Assembly: GCA_963707975.1 (NCBI GenBank)
Contig: OY970177.1
Coordinates: 310,001 to 374,000 of the forward strand
DNA: 64,000 bases
DNA from: CAVVXX01 sp963707975
Lineage (GTDB): Bacteria > Pseudomonadota > Alphaproteobacteria > Micropepsales > Micropepsaceae
Reading direction: 5' to 3'
Numbering within the stretch: position 1 is the first letter of the stretch; every line of letters begins with the position of its first letter. The notes beneath the pieces were generated by a model, which searched no databases, was not told the origin of the DNA, and saw only the letters and a program-made list of their open reading frames with translations. The position numbers and the translations under genes were made by a program. Of the stretch, positions 1 through 9,781 are shown piece by piece.

Positions 1-947
1 TGAAGAGATTCATGATCTTACTATCCGCTGTAGCATAAGCTATCTGCAGTATGACTTATCGTGGGCCGGAAGTGTACCTCAGATATAGATTAAACTTTGA
101 TTGGGGTTTCCTCATTTTCTAAAGCCGCTTAAATCACCACATTTGAAATGCACCCATGAATACCTTGAACGTGGCTCACGATATGATGCGGCCAACCGAT
201 ACAGCGCACATCGGGGTCACGAGGCTCCGCCTTACCGGTATTGACCGCATTCACACGGTCAGATGCTCCCCCTCCCGCACTACGATGAAGCATCTGGGGA
301 TGCTGTAGTTTGCATGCGTTGAGCTTAAAAATATTGAAGCAGATATCTGGAGCCCATACCTAACCAAGCGGAAAAAGACCTCCGTTGCGTCTCGCATGCA
401 AAAGCGCCACTTGATGAAACGCAATCACGTAGGCCACCTACCAATCGATGTCAGCGATCTCATCGAATCCACGGGGCTCGAAAGCACATAATTCGCTAAT
501 GTCGTGCGGGATTCGCGAGACGTGACGTTTCCCCGTTATGTTACTGACCCACAGTCCCAGAACTATGCATGCGCCCCTTCAAATCACTGGTACGGGAAAA
601 TACTTGATGCAGACTGGGTATCCGATACATGTTCAGAACAGCCGCGGAAACCCGTGGGCCGCTATGAGGATATTGTGCTCGTTCGCGCGATTGCTCAACA
701 GCGGACCAATGCGTTATTCTCTCTTGCATCGAATCTGAAATGCCTTGCCGATGAATAGGATAAAGGACAATTTCGAACGCCTAGGCATAAAGCTGGAAAT
801 TGCCAAGCGGAAACATTTCCACGGCTCGAAAAATATGTATCTTGAATCAATTGGCCCAAGACGGCCGGAATATGTTGCTCCTATGATCGATGCAGAACCG
901 CCGCGCACATGCGTCACAGTTCGACGCCTTTTGTGCGGAACCAGGCC
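1..947. other. No supported gene at left edge
   Basis: Open frames here are short, overlap on both strands and show no motif, signal peptide or good ribosome site. A 25-codon frame at 414-491 reads like a truncated N-terminus but is not recognised. I treat the stretch as intergenic or relic DNA. Confidence 0.5.
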
Positions 948-1688
948 ATGAGAAATAATCACGTGCCCCGCATAGTTCGGCCAAATATACGGATACTTTT
1001 CGTTCAACTTGTAATACTCGCGATCTGTGCTCTAGCAGTCGTGTTGCTCGTCATCAATTTTCCTTTCCCTTCTCCGCTCGTGAAACCGTTTCTTCCGCCG
1101 AAAGTGCGTTGGCCGACGGCTCAGATCGAATCTTGGGTAGAACAGGGAAAATTCGGTGGCGACTATCTCGCGTTTTTCGCCCGCGATCCCGATCGCACGA
1201 TCCCCTCCGGCGCCAACCTCGTCTCACCTTCCGATGGCGTAGTTAAGAACTTCGAGTTCCATGACGGGATTACCTATTTGGTCGTGGGGCTATCGTTCTG
1301 GGACGTACATGTCGTTCGCACCCCTGTTGCCGGTATGGTCAAAGATGTAGAAGTGGAAGGCACTTATCTGCAACGTGATGTGGCAGAAAACCAGCTTGAG
1401 CAAACGATCTTCCTCAGGGGCAAGGTGGCGCCTGTGCAGCAGATCGTGACGCTCGAGACTAATCTCGGCGAGCTCAAGGTCCGACTGATTACCAGCTATT
1501 GGGCGAGTCGACTTAAAGTTTGGGTTCACCCTGGCGAGCATCTCGACAAAGGGCAGCGAATTGGCCGCATATTGCTTGGCAGCACGGTTGTTGCCGAATT
1601 GCCTGGCCAGTTCTCGTTATCTGTTCGGAAGGGCGAACGCGTGGTTGGCGGCGAAACAATTATCCTTCAGGGCGATGGTAAGGAATAA
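948..1688 (+). CDS. psd: Phosphatidylserine decarboxylase-like pro-enzyme
   Basis: This 246-residue protein should decarboxylate phosphatidylserine to phosphatidylethanolamine at the inner membrane. One N-terminal membrane segment spans residues 16-38. The family signatures follow: SPSDGVV (93-99), FWDVHVVR (117-124, with His121) and the self-cleavage site LGST (210-213), where Ser212 would become the pyruvoyl group. The large-chain/small-chain layout is that of the family. An in-frame ATG at 909 would add 13 residues; I chose 948 because the membrane segment then sits at a usual distance from the start. The stop codon overlaps the next ATG, so the two genes are probably co-translated. Placement beside glycosyltransferases suggests an envelope role. 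An archaetidylserine-type substrate cannot be excluded. Confidence 0.85.
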   Translation: MRNNHVPRIVRPNIRILFVQLVILAICALAVVLLVINFPFPSPLVKPFLPPKVRWPTAQIESWVEQGKFGGDYLAFFARDPDRTIPSGANLVSPSDGVVKNFEFHDGITYLVVGLSFWDVHVVRTPVAGMVKDVEVEGTYLQRDVAENQLEQTIFLRGKVAPVQQIVTLETNLGELKVRLITSYWASRLKVWVHPGEHLDKGQRIGRILLGSTVVAELPGQFSLSVRKGERVVGGETIILQGDGKE

Positions 1689-1954
1689 TGCGACTTATCT
1701 GGACTTACGGAAGATTTGGCTGGCCGCTCGTGGCCGCGATTGGGTTTCTATCTGTTTCTCTAATTGCTGCCGATTTTGCCTGGAGGGTTCTAATTGTGTC
1801 GTTCGAAACATTCGTGATGGGCGCCGTATTGGCCGACGGTCTTCTGGTGCTGGTTATGATCGGCTTTTACCTCGTGTTGTGCACGCGGTTTCGTAAGCCG
1901 TCTGTCGAAGATAACGGAGCACGGGCGAGAACCAATGCTAAAACGCCGAATTAG
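1688..1954 (+). CDS. Small two-helix membrane protein
   Basis: This 88-residue protein has two hydrophobic segments (about 10-32 and 40-65) and a charged, probably cytoplasmic tail. Its ATG overlaps the TAA of the decarboxylase gene by one base, and its own end overlaps the next gene by 20 bases, so all three are probably one transcript. No family is recognised. It may be an accessory subunit of the upstream lipid enzyme, but that rests only on position. Confidence 0.6.
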   Translation: MRLIWTYGRFGWPLVAAIGFLSVSLIAADFAWRVLIVSFETFVMGAVLADGLLVLVMIGFYLVLCTRFRKPSVEDNGARARTNAKTPN

Positions 1955-2837
1955 GAAATTCCGGCTGGCCCGATTTTACCGGCAAACGCGTCAAATATTG
2001 GAGACCCCGCCAATGCCGGTGCGCTCCGCGCCATGGACCATCGTCAGTATGGTCTCCGAAGATTACGTCCAGATGTACCTGCTGGGTCTCAAATCGTTTT
2101 ACGCGCAGATTGGGCGCGGCCAGATCGTTGCAATATTATACAAAGGTGTCACTGATGTGTCGCGTCAACTTTTGCGCGAGCATTTTCCTGGCATTGACTT
2201 CGTCAATCTGGACGAGATCTACACGGGTGCCTGCCAACGTGGGGGAACGTGGGAGCGCTTGATCTACATTCTCGATCGCGCGGCGAATGAATACGTTATG
2301 CAGCTCGATTGTGATACTTTGACCTTAGGACCTGATATTCACGAAGTTGTTGACTGCGTCGAAAATAATGTTGCCTTCACGTTAAGCGGTATGGGGCGCC
2401 AGATCGCACCCATGGCAAATTGGGTGGAGCCAGCGAGAGCCAATGATAGCAATTATATAGGGATCGAGGCAGAGCGCCTTTTCGATCGATACCCGAATTC
2501 CCAAAACCTACGTTACGTGCGTGCCTCTTCCGGCTTTGCCGGCTTTGCCAAAGGCGGCTTCCCCCGACAAAGAATCGAGGAATTTCACACGAAGATGGAG
2601 GAATTGCTCGGCGCGCGATGGAAGGAATGGGGCACCGAGCAGTGCGCCTCAAATTTCGCCGTTGCAAATTCGGAAGGTGCGGTGGTGCTGCCGTTTCCGA
2701 AATATGCCAATTTCACACCAGGTATTCGACCTGGAGAGAGTAGTTTTCTGCATTTTTTCGGGACATTTCGTTTTCGTGGCAGTTATTACACATCGCTTGC
2801 ACTGCACGTGATCAATGAGCTTCATGACCGGAATTAA
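1935..2837 (+). CDS. Putative GT-A-fold glycosyltransferase
   Basis: The 300-residue soluble protein has a candidate DxD metal and nucleotide-sugar site, D125-C126-D127, in the context VMQLDCDTLT. That context, a hydrophobic strand ending in the acidic motif, is typical of GT-A enzymes of the GT8 type. A second conserved-looking patch, SSGFAGFAKGGF, follows at about 198. It overlaps the preceding membrane-protein gene and closes the three-gene set. The sugar donor and acceptor are unknown; surface polysaccharide or glycolipid synthesis is inferred from the neighbourhood. Confidence 0.6.
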   Translation: MLKRRIRKFRLARFYRQTRQILETPPMPVRSAPWTIVSMVSEDYVQMYLLGLKSFYAQIGRGQIVAILYKGVTDVSRQLLREHFPGIDFVNLDEIYTGACQRGGTWERLIYILDRAANEYVMQLDCDTLTLGPDIHEVVDCVENNVAFTLSGMGRQIAPMANWVEPARANDSNYIGIEAERLFDRYPNSQNLRYVRASSGFAGFAKGGFPRQRIEEFHTKMEELLGARWKEWGTEQCASNFAVANSEGAVVLPFPKYANFTPGIRPGESSFLHFFGTFRFRGSYYTSLALHVINELHDRN

Positions 2838-3354
2838 GACGCACAGCAGATTCGCCGAACGGGTCACCTAATTTTTTATTCTCTCCACATTTAACATTAT
2901 AACCCGATAGAGCGATCCAATTGGCATTCTAATATGGTAGTTGTGTTCGTCCAAGCGTAATGCAGCTAACAGAGCGCTTGGTAACGAGATTGGCAATGCC
3001 GTTCACCAGGTTGCGTTTAATACCATTCGTCTTCATTCCGGTGGTGAATGTGGCGCGGTGACCTTGCAGCACTATCTGCAGACTTCGACAACGATCACGG
3101 CCCATTTCAAAGTGTAGATGATTACGCTGTGAGTAGCTCATCTCGCAGCGATGATCTGGTATCGTGGCTTCTCCGCACACGCCTCCTAGTTGCCCGTTGG
3201 ATGGAGCAGATACGATGTTAGTTTGTTGTTTCTACTATTGTGGCGCTGTTCTTCTGGAGGTAACCAGCCACCCAACTGATGAGTGGTGCATATTGGATCA
3301 ACAGTGTAACATTTCGATTTGTGCGCCCCATTGGGGGCGGCTGATGATTGCGCT
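2838..3354. other. Intergenic stretch with a possible relic frame
   Basis: No complete gene is visible. The plus-strand frame 2941-3117 has a protein-like composition but no usable start and no recognised family; it may be the tail of a decayed gene. The promoter of the next gene probably lies near the right end. Confidence 0.4.
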
Positions 3355-4956
3355 ATGCACGCCCTTCGAAGCAGATCCAAAATATTCGTGTTTCTGGCGC
3401 TCTTATCGCTTGTGGTATTGGCTGTTTCCGTCCGATATGCAGGTGTGCACTGGTTGGTGGGCTATGGCTCCACAAGCGATTACAGCTTCCACCCGGACGA
3501 TTATCGTTTCATAGTTGTGGCAAAGGACTTCAAAAATCCGCTGGCCAAGCCTAGTGGATATCCGCTTTTTATGCCGACGCAGCTTTTTGTAATTGACGCA
3601 TTCTTGGGAAATATTCTTCACGTCAAATACAACGCGGCAGTCGTTCTGCGATTCATCAGTTTGACGTACGCAATTCTGAGTATCTTGCTCTGCTATATCC
3701 TTTTGAATGCGTTGGGTTTCGCACGACACATTTGCTTTTTATCGTCATATTTTCTGGCTTTTTCGCCGTTACATATAATCCTATCTGATGTTGGGACGGC
3801 CGACATTTCATCTTTTTTTCTATTTTATCTCACAATACTTGCCGCTTGGCTGAATCGAGTATCCAACAAAGACTTTTGGTTTTACTTGGCAGTGGCGGTA
3901 TCAGCAGTAGCGATGGCAGATAAATTCTTTCTACCATCATTGCTGCCAGTGGCAGTGATTATATTCGCGAACCCAACCAATAACATTTGGGGCCGCCTTT
4001 TTCTTTCACTTTGTGTCTTTGTTTCATTCTATTGCGCGTCATCCTTCTTCAACTTCACGCCATGGGATCTTGATAATCTCATGCATATGCTGATGTACGA
4101 CAACCTTGTGGTTACTGGTGGAAAATCCCCGCTCGAACAAATCGTTTTGTATCCGTGGGATTTGATTGCTTGTTCTGGAGCGATCACCTCTGGGCTTGCA
4201 CTAATTGGTGGCCTTTCTCTTCTCAGGCGATTCCAGTTCGCGAGATTAAGTCGAGTAATTAAAAACGATGAAGAACGGAGGGGCTTATTTTCGAATACCG
4301 CGATAAATATCCGGGCGTGGCTACTGCGACCATACTCAGTCATCGTACTTCCACTGTTACTACTTGTCGGATTGATCGTAACGGCCCAAGTCCACGCCTC
4401 ACGACATATTCTTGCCTTTGTACCTATCGTATGCGTTCTTGCGGCAATTTCTATATCTAATATCTCGGAACGGTTTAGATTCACATCGGGCCCCATACGA
4501 GCCGCTGGCGCGTTAATTATCTCCGCCGTACTGATTTTTCAATTTGGCGACGGTGTGGCCACCGAGCGGATATACCAGGAAGATATTCGTCAAGGGCTCA
4601 GCGAATATTTGACTCAAAAAAAGCCGAATGTCGAAGTGGGAACGTTCAGTAATTACACGCGCCTTAACGGCGTATCGTTAATCGAAACGATCCCAACAAC
4701 TGAGATGTTCATAACTTGTGACCTAGAATATCAGCGGTATGTATTGGCCGATCAGGGAAAAGTAGTCTTTCATCCTGGGGGTACCGCCAGTACACTTTTC
4801 TTTGCTCAATTGTTTTCAGGCAGAACAAGCTATACCCAAGTATTTGATATCAAGCGGGAAAAATTAAGTATAGAGGATTTGTTAACCGAAAATGGTTTGC
4901 TTCCGCAAATTGATACGTTTGTTCCCAATGAATGCCAAGCATTTCAAAGGAGATGA
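3355..4956 (+). CDS. Multi-spanning GT-C-type glycosyltransferase
   Basis: This 533-residue polytopic membrane protein begins with a helix at 10-28, then a loop carrying the acidic pair D48-D49 in PDDYRF. An acidic motif in the first periplasmic loop is the hallmark of GT-C enzymes such as ArnT and protein mannosyltransferases, which transfer a sugar from a polyprenyl phosphate carrier. About ten hydrophobic segments follow, then a soluble C-terminal part of about 120 residues. I chose the ATG at 3355 because it places the first helix near the N-terminus; an upstream in-frame start at 3319 is possible. The substrate is unknown. The location fits exopolysaccharide or protein glycosylation. Confidence 0.65.
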   Translation: MHALRSRSKIFVFLALLSLVVLAVSVRYAGVHWLVGYGSTSDYSFHPDDYRFIVVAKDFKNPLAKPSGYPLFMPTQLFVIDAFLGNILHVKYNAAVVLRFISLTYAILSILLCYILLNALGFARHICFLSSYFLAFSPLHIILSDVGTADISSFFLFYLTILAAWLNRVSNKDFWFYLAVAVSAVAMADKFFLPSLLPVAVIIFANPTNNIWGRLFLSLCVFVSFYCASSFFNFTPWDLDNLMHMLMYDNLVVTGGKSPLEQIVLYPWDLIACSGAITSGLALIGGLSLLRRFQFARLSRVIKNDEERRGLFSNTAINIRAWLLRPYSVIVLPLLLLVGLIVTAQVHASRHILAFVPIVCVLAAISISNISERFRFTSGPIRAAGALIISAVLIFQFGDGVATERIYQEDIRQGLSEYLTQKKPNVEVGTFSNYTRLNGVSLIETIPTTEMFITCDLEYQRYVLADQGKVVFHPGGTASTLFFAQLFSGRTSYTQVFDIKREKLSIEDLLTENGLLPQIDTFVPNECQAFQRR

Positions 4957-5424
4957 GTCATGGATCTGGCAGCGATGGTCAGGCCTGCTGCGTCAGAAGG
5001 CCATAAGATTTGTCGATTTCAGTGAACTGCTCAGTCATGATTGCGTTCATTTATTCTTTAGTGAGCCGTGATTGCATCTGATTGATCATCATATGAATCG
5101 GCACGTGCAAAATTGGACCCCCTCTGAATTTGCGTTCTACTTTTGGACTGCTTGAACTAGACAATTCGCGCTTTATCGGACGAGAAGCTTGTCAGCGAGG
5201 CGGCTACCCGATCAATCTATTTTAGCAGTTTGCGGCAGACTGCATGGTGTGGGCGCTCACCGCTCAAGGCTTTCGAATTTACTTCGAAGTATTTTAATAT
5301 TAGGTATTAGTTTGATTTCCTTGACGCTCCACATGTATGAAATAAGTTGAATGTTGCTGATCCAGGCAGAATATGCGTTGTCATGTTTGTTATACGTTAC
5401 ATCTAAAATCCAATAATCTAACCG
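4957..5424. other. Intergenic region, no gene supported
   Basis: After the glycosyltransferase stop there is only a 21-codon frame at 4961. The rest is AT-rich and without coding signs. It probably holds the promoter of the flippase gene. Confidence 0.4.
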
Positions 5425-7001
5425 ATGGCCGCACCCGAAGATTTAGAGCACGCAAGTCTACAGCGGCACACGGTAAAGGGGTCGGCGTGGATGATCGGCC
5501 TCCGATGGGTCGGCAGGCTGACAGGGACTCGTTAGTACAATCATCCTTGCTCGCCTGCTCACTCCCGCAGACTATGGCGTCGTTACCATCGCGATGATTG
5601 TAGTCGGAACGATCGAGATATTCAGTCAGACTGGTCAGAACCTCGCTATAATCCGCCATCGCAATCCCACACGCGAACATTACGACGCAGCCTGGACGAT
5701 CTTCATTATCCTGAGCCTCGTGCTGTCCGTGGCCATCTGGCTTGCAGCGCCCCTGACAGTCATTTATTTCCATGAACCGCGCGCGGCTGCCGTTGTGAAG
5801 GTGCTTGCCGTTCGAACGCTTCTAGGCGGCCTCGAGAATGTCGGGATTGTGGACTTCGGACGGGATCTAACATTTCATAAGCAGTTTCAATATCGCGTCT
5901 ATCCCTCTCTCGTGGCATTCGTCGCCGGGCTCATCGCCGCCTTCGTACTTCGGAACTACTGGGCGCTTGTTATCGGAATCATGACGGAGCGGGTTTGCAG
6001 CATAGCGCTCAGTTATATCTTGTCGCCCTTCCGTCCGAGGCTTTCACTGCGAAAAGTACCAGAGCTTTGGTCGTTTTCTATATGGACGTTTGTGAGGAGC
6101 ATGGGTGTCTATCTCAGTGTTCAAATCGACAAAATATTGATCGGCGGCTTTGCTGGTGCGGCAGCTATGGGCCGATACGAAGTTGCCACCGACGTTGCTT
6201 CAGCTCCCACACAAGAAATTAATCTCCCAATGATTGCTGTGCTGTTTCCGGTGATGTCAAAGAATTCAAGATCAACCGAACAAACTGAGGGATTTTTACC
6301 TGACGGTCCTTTATTGGTCAGTGCTTATTTGCACGTCCACCGCCATCGGCGTTGCGCTCGTTTCGAATGATATGGTCGATCTCATACTTGGCTCAAAGTG
6401 GATGGACGTCAAACCACTCATGCCATGGCTGGCGCTTGCTTATGGAATCAATGGGCTCGCCTCAAGTATCTATTCCGTCTTTGATACGATAGGAAAACCT
6501 GACATATCTGCTCGTTTACAATGGATCCGTGTCGCTGGCCTCTGTGTCTGCCTCATTCCGGCCGCCCTCGTATTCCGCAACCTCGATGCTATGGCCATCT
6601 CGCGGTTTGCGCTTACTCTTCTGATGACGCCCACTCTATTCGTCGTACTTTCTCGCGAATTTCATCTGAACCTCAGGGATTATTATCTGGTCTTGACGAG
6701 GCCGCTAGCCGCCAGCGTAACGATGATAGTTGTCATTCTCGCTCTTCAAACTGTAGTAGTCCCTGGAACCATACGGTTATTGATTACTGTTGTCGCCGGG
6801 GCTTTGACTTATTCCGGCACATTGATGTCGCTTTGGTATTTGAGCGGTCGACCCGATGGGCCTGAAAAGGTCCTCTGGTGGCTTCTGCAAACTTCACGTC
6901 GTAGATTGTTCGAAGTCGCTGCAGTCGAAGATGAACTGGCGTCCGATGAAGGTCGCATTCACACGACTTCGGATCCACAATCACTTTCGAAGCGGGAATG
7001 A
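5425..7001 (+). pseudogene. Polysaccharide flippase (Wzx/PST type), two frameshifts
   Basis: Joined across three frames, this is one MOP-superfamily lipid-linked oligosaccharide flippase of about 525 residues. The first frame starts at ATG 5425 and gives a charged N-terminus followed by KGSAWMIGLRWVGRLTG. The family motif LARLLTPADYG then appears in another frame, so one extra G lies near 5519-5523. The second frame runs to about 6267, where FPVMSKNS is followed, in a third frame, by DQPNKLRDFYLTVLYWS and the remaining helices. A -2 or +1 shift therefore lies near 6267-6271. As written, no full-length flippase can be made. The open piece from 5594 would lack the first helices. Homopolymer context leaves sequencing error possible. 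Confidence 0.75.
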
Positions 7002-7005
7002 ATAC

Positions 7006-7899
7006 TCAAACGTTATTGAGCACGACCTTAACACAACGACTGATGAACCATCTGACCAGTGATAGAAAGCGTTTGCGTTTCATCACCAGCCAATCCGGAA
7101 AGTATTTTACAGGATGCCACAATATATTTGTCTGTTTCCCCGGCCAAAGGCGAATTTGCATTGTTCCGAAGCTTCCAAGCTTACGGTAATCCGTCGGCGA
7201 CAGATCCAAATACCGCCGGTTGCGATCTTCATTAGCAACATAGGGGCCGCATCCTCCAATATCTTGAATGTTTAGATTAAGGCGATCAAGAATTGCAGGC
7301 CAGGTCATTTCATGATGCCCAGCCCAACCTCGAGTGTAAGCGCTGTCGATCGCCTCCAGAGCTCTATTTGAAATTGCGTAGAATGGCAAAAAACATATTC
7401 TGCTCGATACAAGTATAGACCCAAAAGAATCTCCTTCGACAAATTTATTAGAATAATCCCACCCCTGCGGAAGCATACGAAGATGCGTCGCCATTAGGTC
7501 GGCATTTGATTTACTAAGGGAATTTATAAGCTCCCCAAAATCACCTGTATATTCGACGTCATCTTCAATAATCCAATATCGTTCAAAATATCCGTGGTCT
7601 TTCCAAAACAACAAAACAATTGCATCAGCATTTCCTGGCTTGAATGAAAAAGGCGGCGCTACCTTGCGCAGATAGCCAAGCCTGTTAGGAGACTCGCGAT
7701 TATAAATTGAGTGCGGGACTGTGGTATCTGCGATTACGATGTTGCGCCTTTGTTCGACACCTCTAGGGTCATACGTTAAAATATGAAACTCCGTATCAGG
7801 ACTCACCACATGCAATTCAGCAATAAATCGCGAAATTCTGGCTAGTGTGCGTCTTGGATAACGAGAGAAATAAATGACGACATCACGCCCAGCTGACAT
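7006..7899 (-). CDS. Putative glycosyltransferase with EDD motif
   Basis: The 297-residue protein has a clear acidic motif, IIEDDVEYTGDF (110-121), preceded by an aromatic strand, as in GT-A-fold enzymes that bind a metal-nucleotide-sugar complex. A second region with HHEMTWPAIL lies near 195-205. No signal peptide is visible, so it should act in the cytoplasm. Its start codon lies 3 bases after the stop of the upstream Tat-exported protein gene, so the two are probably one transcript. The exact family and sugar are unknown. Confidence 0.6.
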   Translation of the reverse strand: MSAGRDVVIYFSRYPRRTLARISRFIAELHVVSPDTEFHILTYDPRGVEQRRNIVIADTTVPHSIYNRESPNRLGYLRKVAPPFSFKPGNADAIVLLFWKDHGYFERYWIIEDDVEYTGDFGELINSLSKSNADLMATHLRMLPQGWDYSNKFVEGDSFGSILVSSRICFLPFYAISNRALEAIDSAYTRGWAGHHEMTWPAILDRLNLNIQDIGGCGPYVANEDRNRRYLDLSPTDYRKLGSFGTMQIRLWPGKQTNILWHPVKYFPDWLVMKRKRFLSLVRWFISRCVKVVLNNV

Positions 7900-7902
7900 T
7901 GA

Positions 7903-9639
7903 TTACTGGTCCAAACCAAATACTGACCAACGGTTTGTCATATATCCCAATGAATCCACCATTTTGTTCACGAATGAATACGGTTCAAATGCCTCCTTGA
8001 CACCTAGTTGGGTGGCCTGCGCTAGGACAGCGCGGGTATAAATCAGGTAATCCTTACCATTGCTTTGCTGCCAGCTGAAATTGTCAGTAAATACATTCGG
8101 ATCCCCGCTTTTGAACGCATGCCGATGATTCGGAGCGGCTTTGAAAGCTTCCCAAGCTTCGGTCCAATCGGTGTACCAAACCGAAGGATCCACCTTCGAC
8201 GTATACAACGCATCATTCGGCACGGATTTTCCAATCGCATAATAGTAGGGCGTGCAAAATTGTCGGGGCCAGCCGCTCGTTCCGTTAGTACGTGCAAGTG
8301 TCGCCTGCAATTTCCAAAGATAGGCCTCCTTCCAGTTATCCAAGCCCATCCATACTGCCCAACCCAGAATGAAAGCGAGAAATTCCTCCTGCCATGCCGC
8401 TACGGCATCGAATTTCGTGGCGGCATGGAAAATTGTGGTCGCCCGCGAGGGATTGCGGACGTAGTTCATTGTGAACCATTTCAGGTTGTCGTCTATAATG
8501 CGCTTCCAATAGCTGCTCGGTTTCAACCATTTAGGTGGGTTCGTGGGCGAAACACGCGCAAGTTGGATGAGTGTGCGCAGGGACCAGGCATATCCGCGTG
8601 TTTGCATGGGATCAGCGATTTCCAGATGGGTTTCGCTGCGATGAAATGATGTCCAGCCAATATCCTGTGTTCCGAGGAATTGCATTTCTTCGAGATAATA
8701 TGGATCACCGGTCAGTAGATAGGGAACAAAACTGACAGCGGGCTCATGAGACGAATTCATATGCCATTCGCAGGTCATACGGCCCTTTTCGTCTCGGATC
8801 GTGTAAGGGCCCTTAATCCAGGTTTTACCTTGCGGATAGCCATACCAATTGGCGTAAGGATATTGGAAAAAGTCAATCGGACCTCCGGTGTTCTCGTCGC
8901 GGAAATGAATAGGCATAGAAGCCGCTCCTTCGCCCTGCGCGAGAACGGCCTTCAACGCTTCGTCATTCTTGGTGTTTATGTAAAGAGCTTGATATTCTGT
9001 AACTGGGCCAATGTCGGGGCGGTCCCCAGTATCTTCCATGTCAGTATATATCCCAGCACTATCCATGGGATTTGAGTAAGTGCATTTTGTTAATTGCACA
9101 GGCGGTGCATTGCGCGCCACTTCGAGAGAGAACGGAGGAAGCAATCGAGATCCTATCAACTCCTCAGGAGAATGAATTATAGGCCGAGGAGCAGATTGCC
9201 ACCGCCAGCGCGACATCCACCAATGTCGTGGGACTTCAATTTCGGCTAGGACTTTTTCGCCCTGGAAGATGGTAGCGTGATAGGCGCCTAAATGGGCAGC
9301 CTCTTGATTGGCCTTTCCCCAAAGGCGACCTAATTCAAATACGATCTCCGCACGGCCGCTAGTCTTGTCTGGACGGAAATAGACACTGAGTGGAGTATCC
9401 GGTTTGTTGACACGAATGCAGCGTTGGACAAAACCTTCACCGTGAAAGTCTCCTAGATCTTCGCCATCGTTTTGGGAACATGCATATCGACGTCCATTAA
9501 CTGTTAGAACGACAGATAATGGGGCCGGGATTGGCACCTGAGCGGAGCTCCGCTTCGTCTCAATAGTGGACGTTGCTAGTGTCGCTGCTGCAAGCCCGAA
9601 TTGTCGTAGTAAGTCGCGACGCTGTATTCGAGTAGTCAT
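7903..9639 (-). CDS. Tat-exported protein, possible polysaccharide-active enzyme
   Basis: This 578-residue protein starts with a twin-arginine signal (RR at 7-8, then LLRQFGLAAATLA), so it should be exported folded. The mature part has an N-terminal beta-rich region (to about 230) and a C-terminal half rich in Trp and Tyr with helix-like spacing. That resembles the alpha/alpha toroids of polysaccharide lyases and hydrolases, but no catalytic motif is certain. It is intact, unlike many neighbours, and shares a transcript with the downstream glycosyltransferase. A role in trimming the local polysaccharide is inference. Confidence 0.55.
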   Translation of the reverse strand: MTTRIQRRDLLRQFGLAAATLATSTIETKRSSAQVPIPAPLSVVLTVNGRRYACSQNDGEDLGDFHGEGFVQRCIRVNKPDTPLSVYFRPDKTSGRAEIVFELGRLWGKANQEAAHLGAYHATIFQGEKVLAEIEVPRHWWMSRWRWQSAPRPIIHSPEELIGSRLLPPFSLEVARNAPPVQLTKCTYSNPMDSAGIYTDMEDTGDRPDIGPVTEYQALYINTKNDEALKAVLAQGEGAASMPIHFRDENTGGPIDFFQYPYANWYGYPQGKTWIKGPYTIRDEKGRMTCEWHMNSSHEPAVSFVPYLLTGDPYYLEEMQFLGTQDIGWTSFHRSETHLEIADPMQTRGYAWSLRTLIQLARVSPTNPPKWLKPSSYWKRIIDDNLKWFTMNYVRNPSRATTIFHAATKFDAVAAWQEEFLAFILGWAVWMGLDNWKEAYLWKLQATLARTNGTSGWPRQFCTPYYYAIGKSVPNDALYTSKVDPSVWYTDWTEAWEAFKAAPNHRHAFKSGDPNVFTDNFSWQQSNGKDYLIYTRAVLAQATQLGVKEAFEPYSFVNKMVDSLGYMTNRWSVFGLDQ

Positions 9640-9781
9640 AATTGAAGATTGCTATCATAAATCATGATGCCCAACCAGTGACCTAACGGAACCGTCTTGG
9701 AACCTAACATTGCTCCAATCGAGTTGTTGCACAAACAAATTCAGACATCATGCCAGAATAGACGCCACGCAAATAGGGTAC

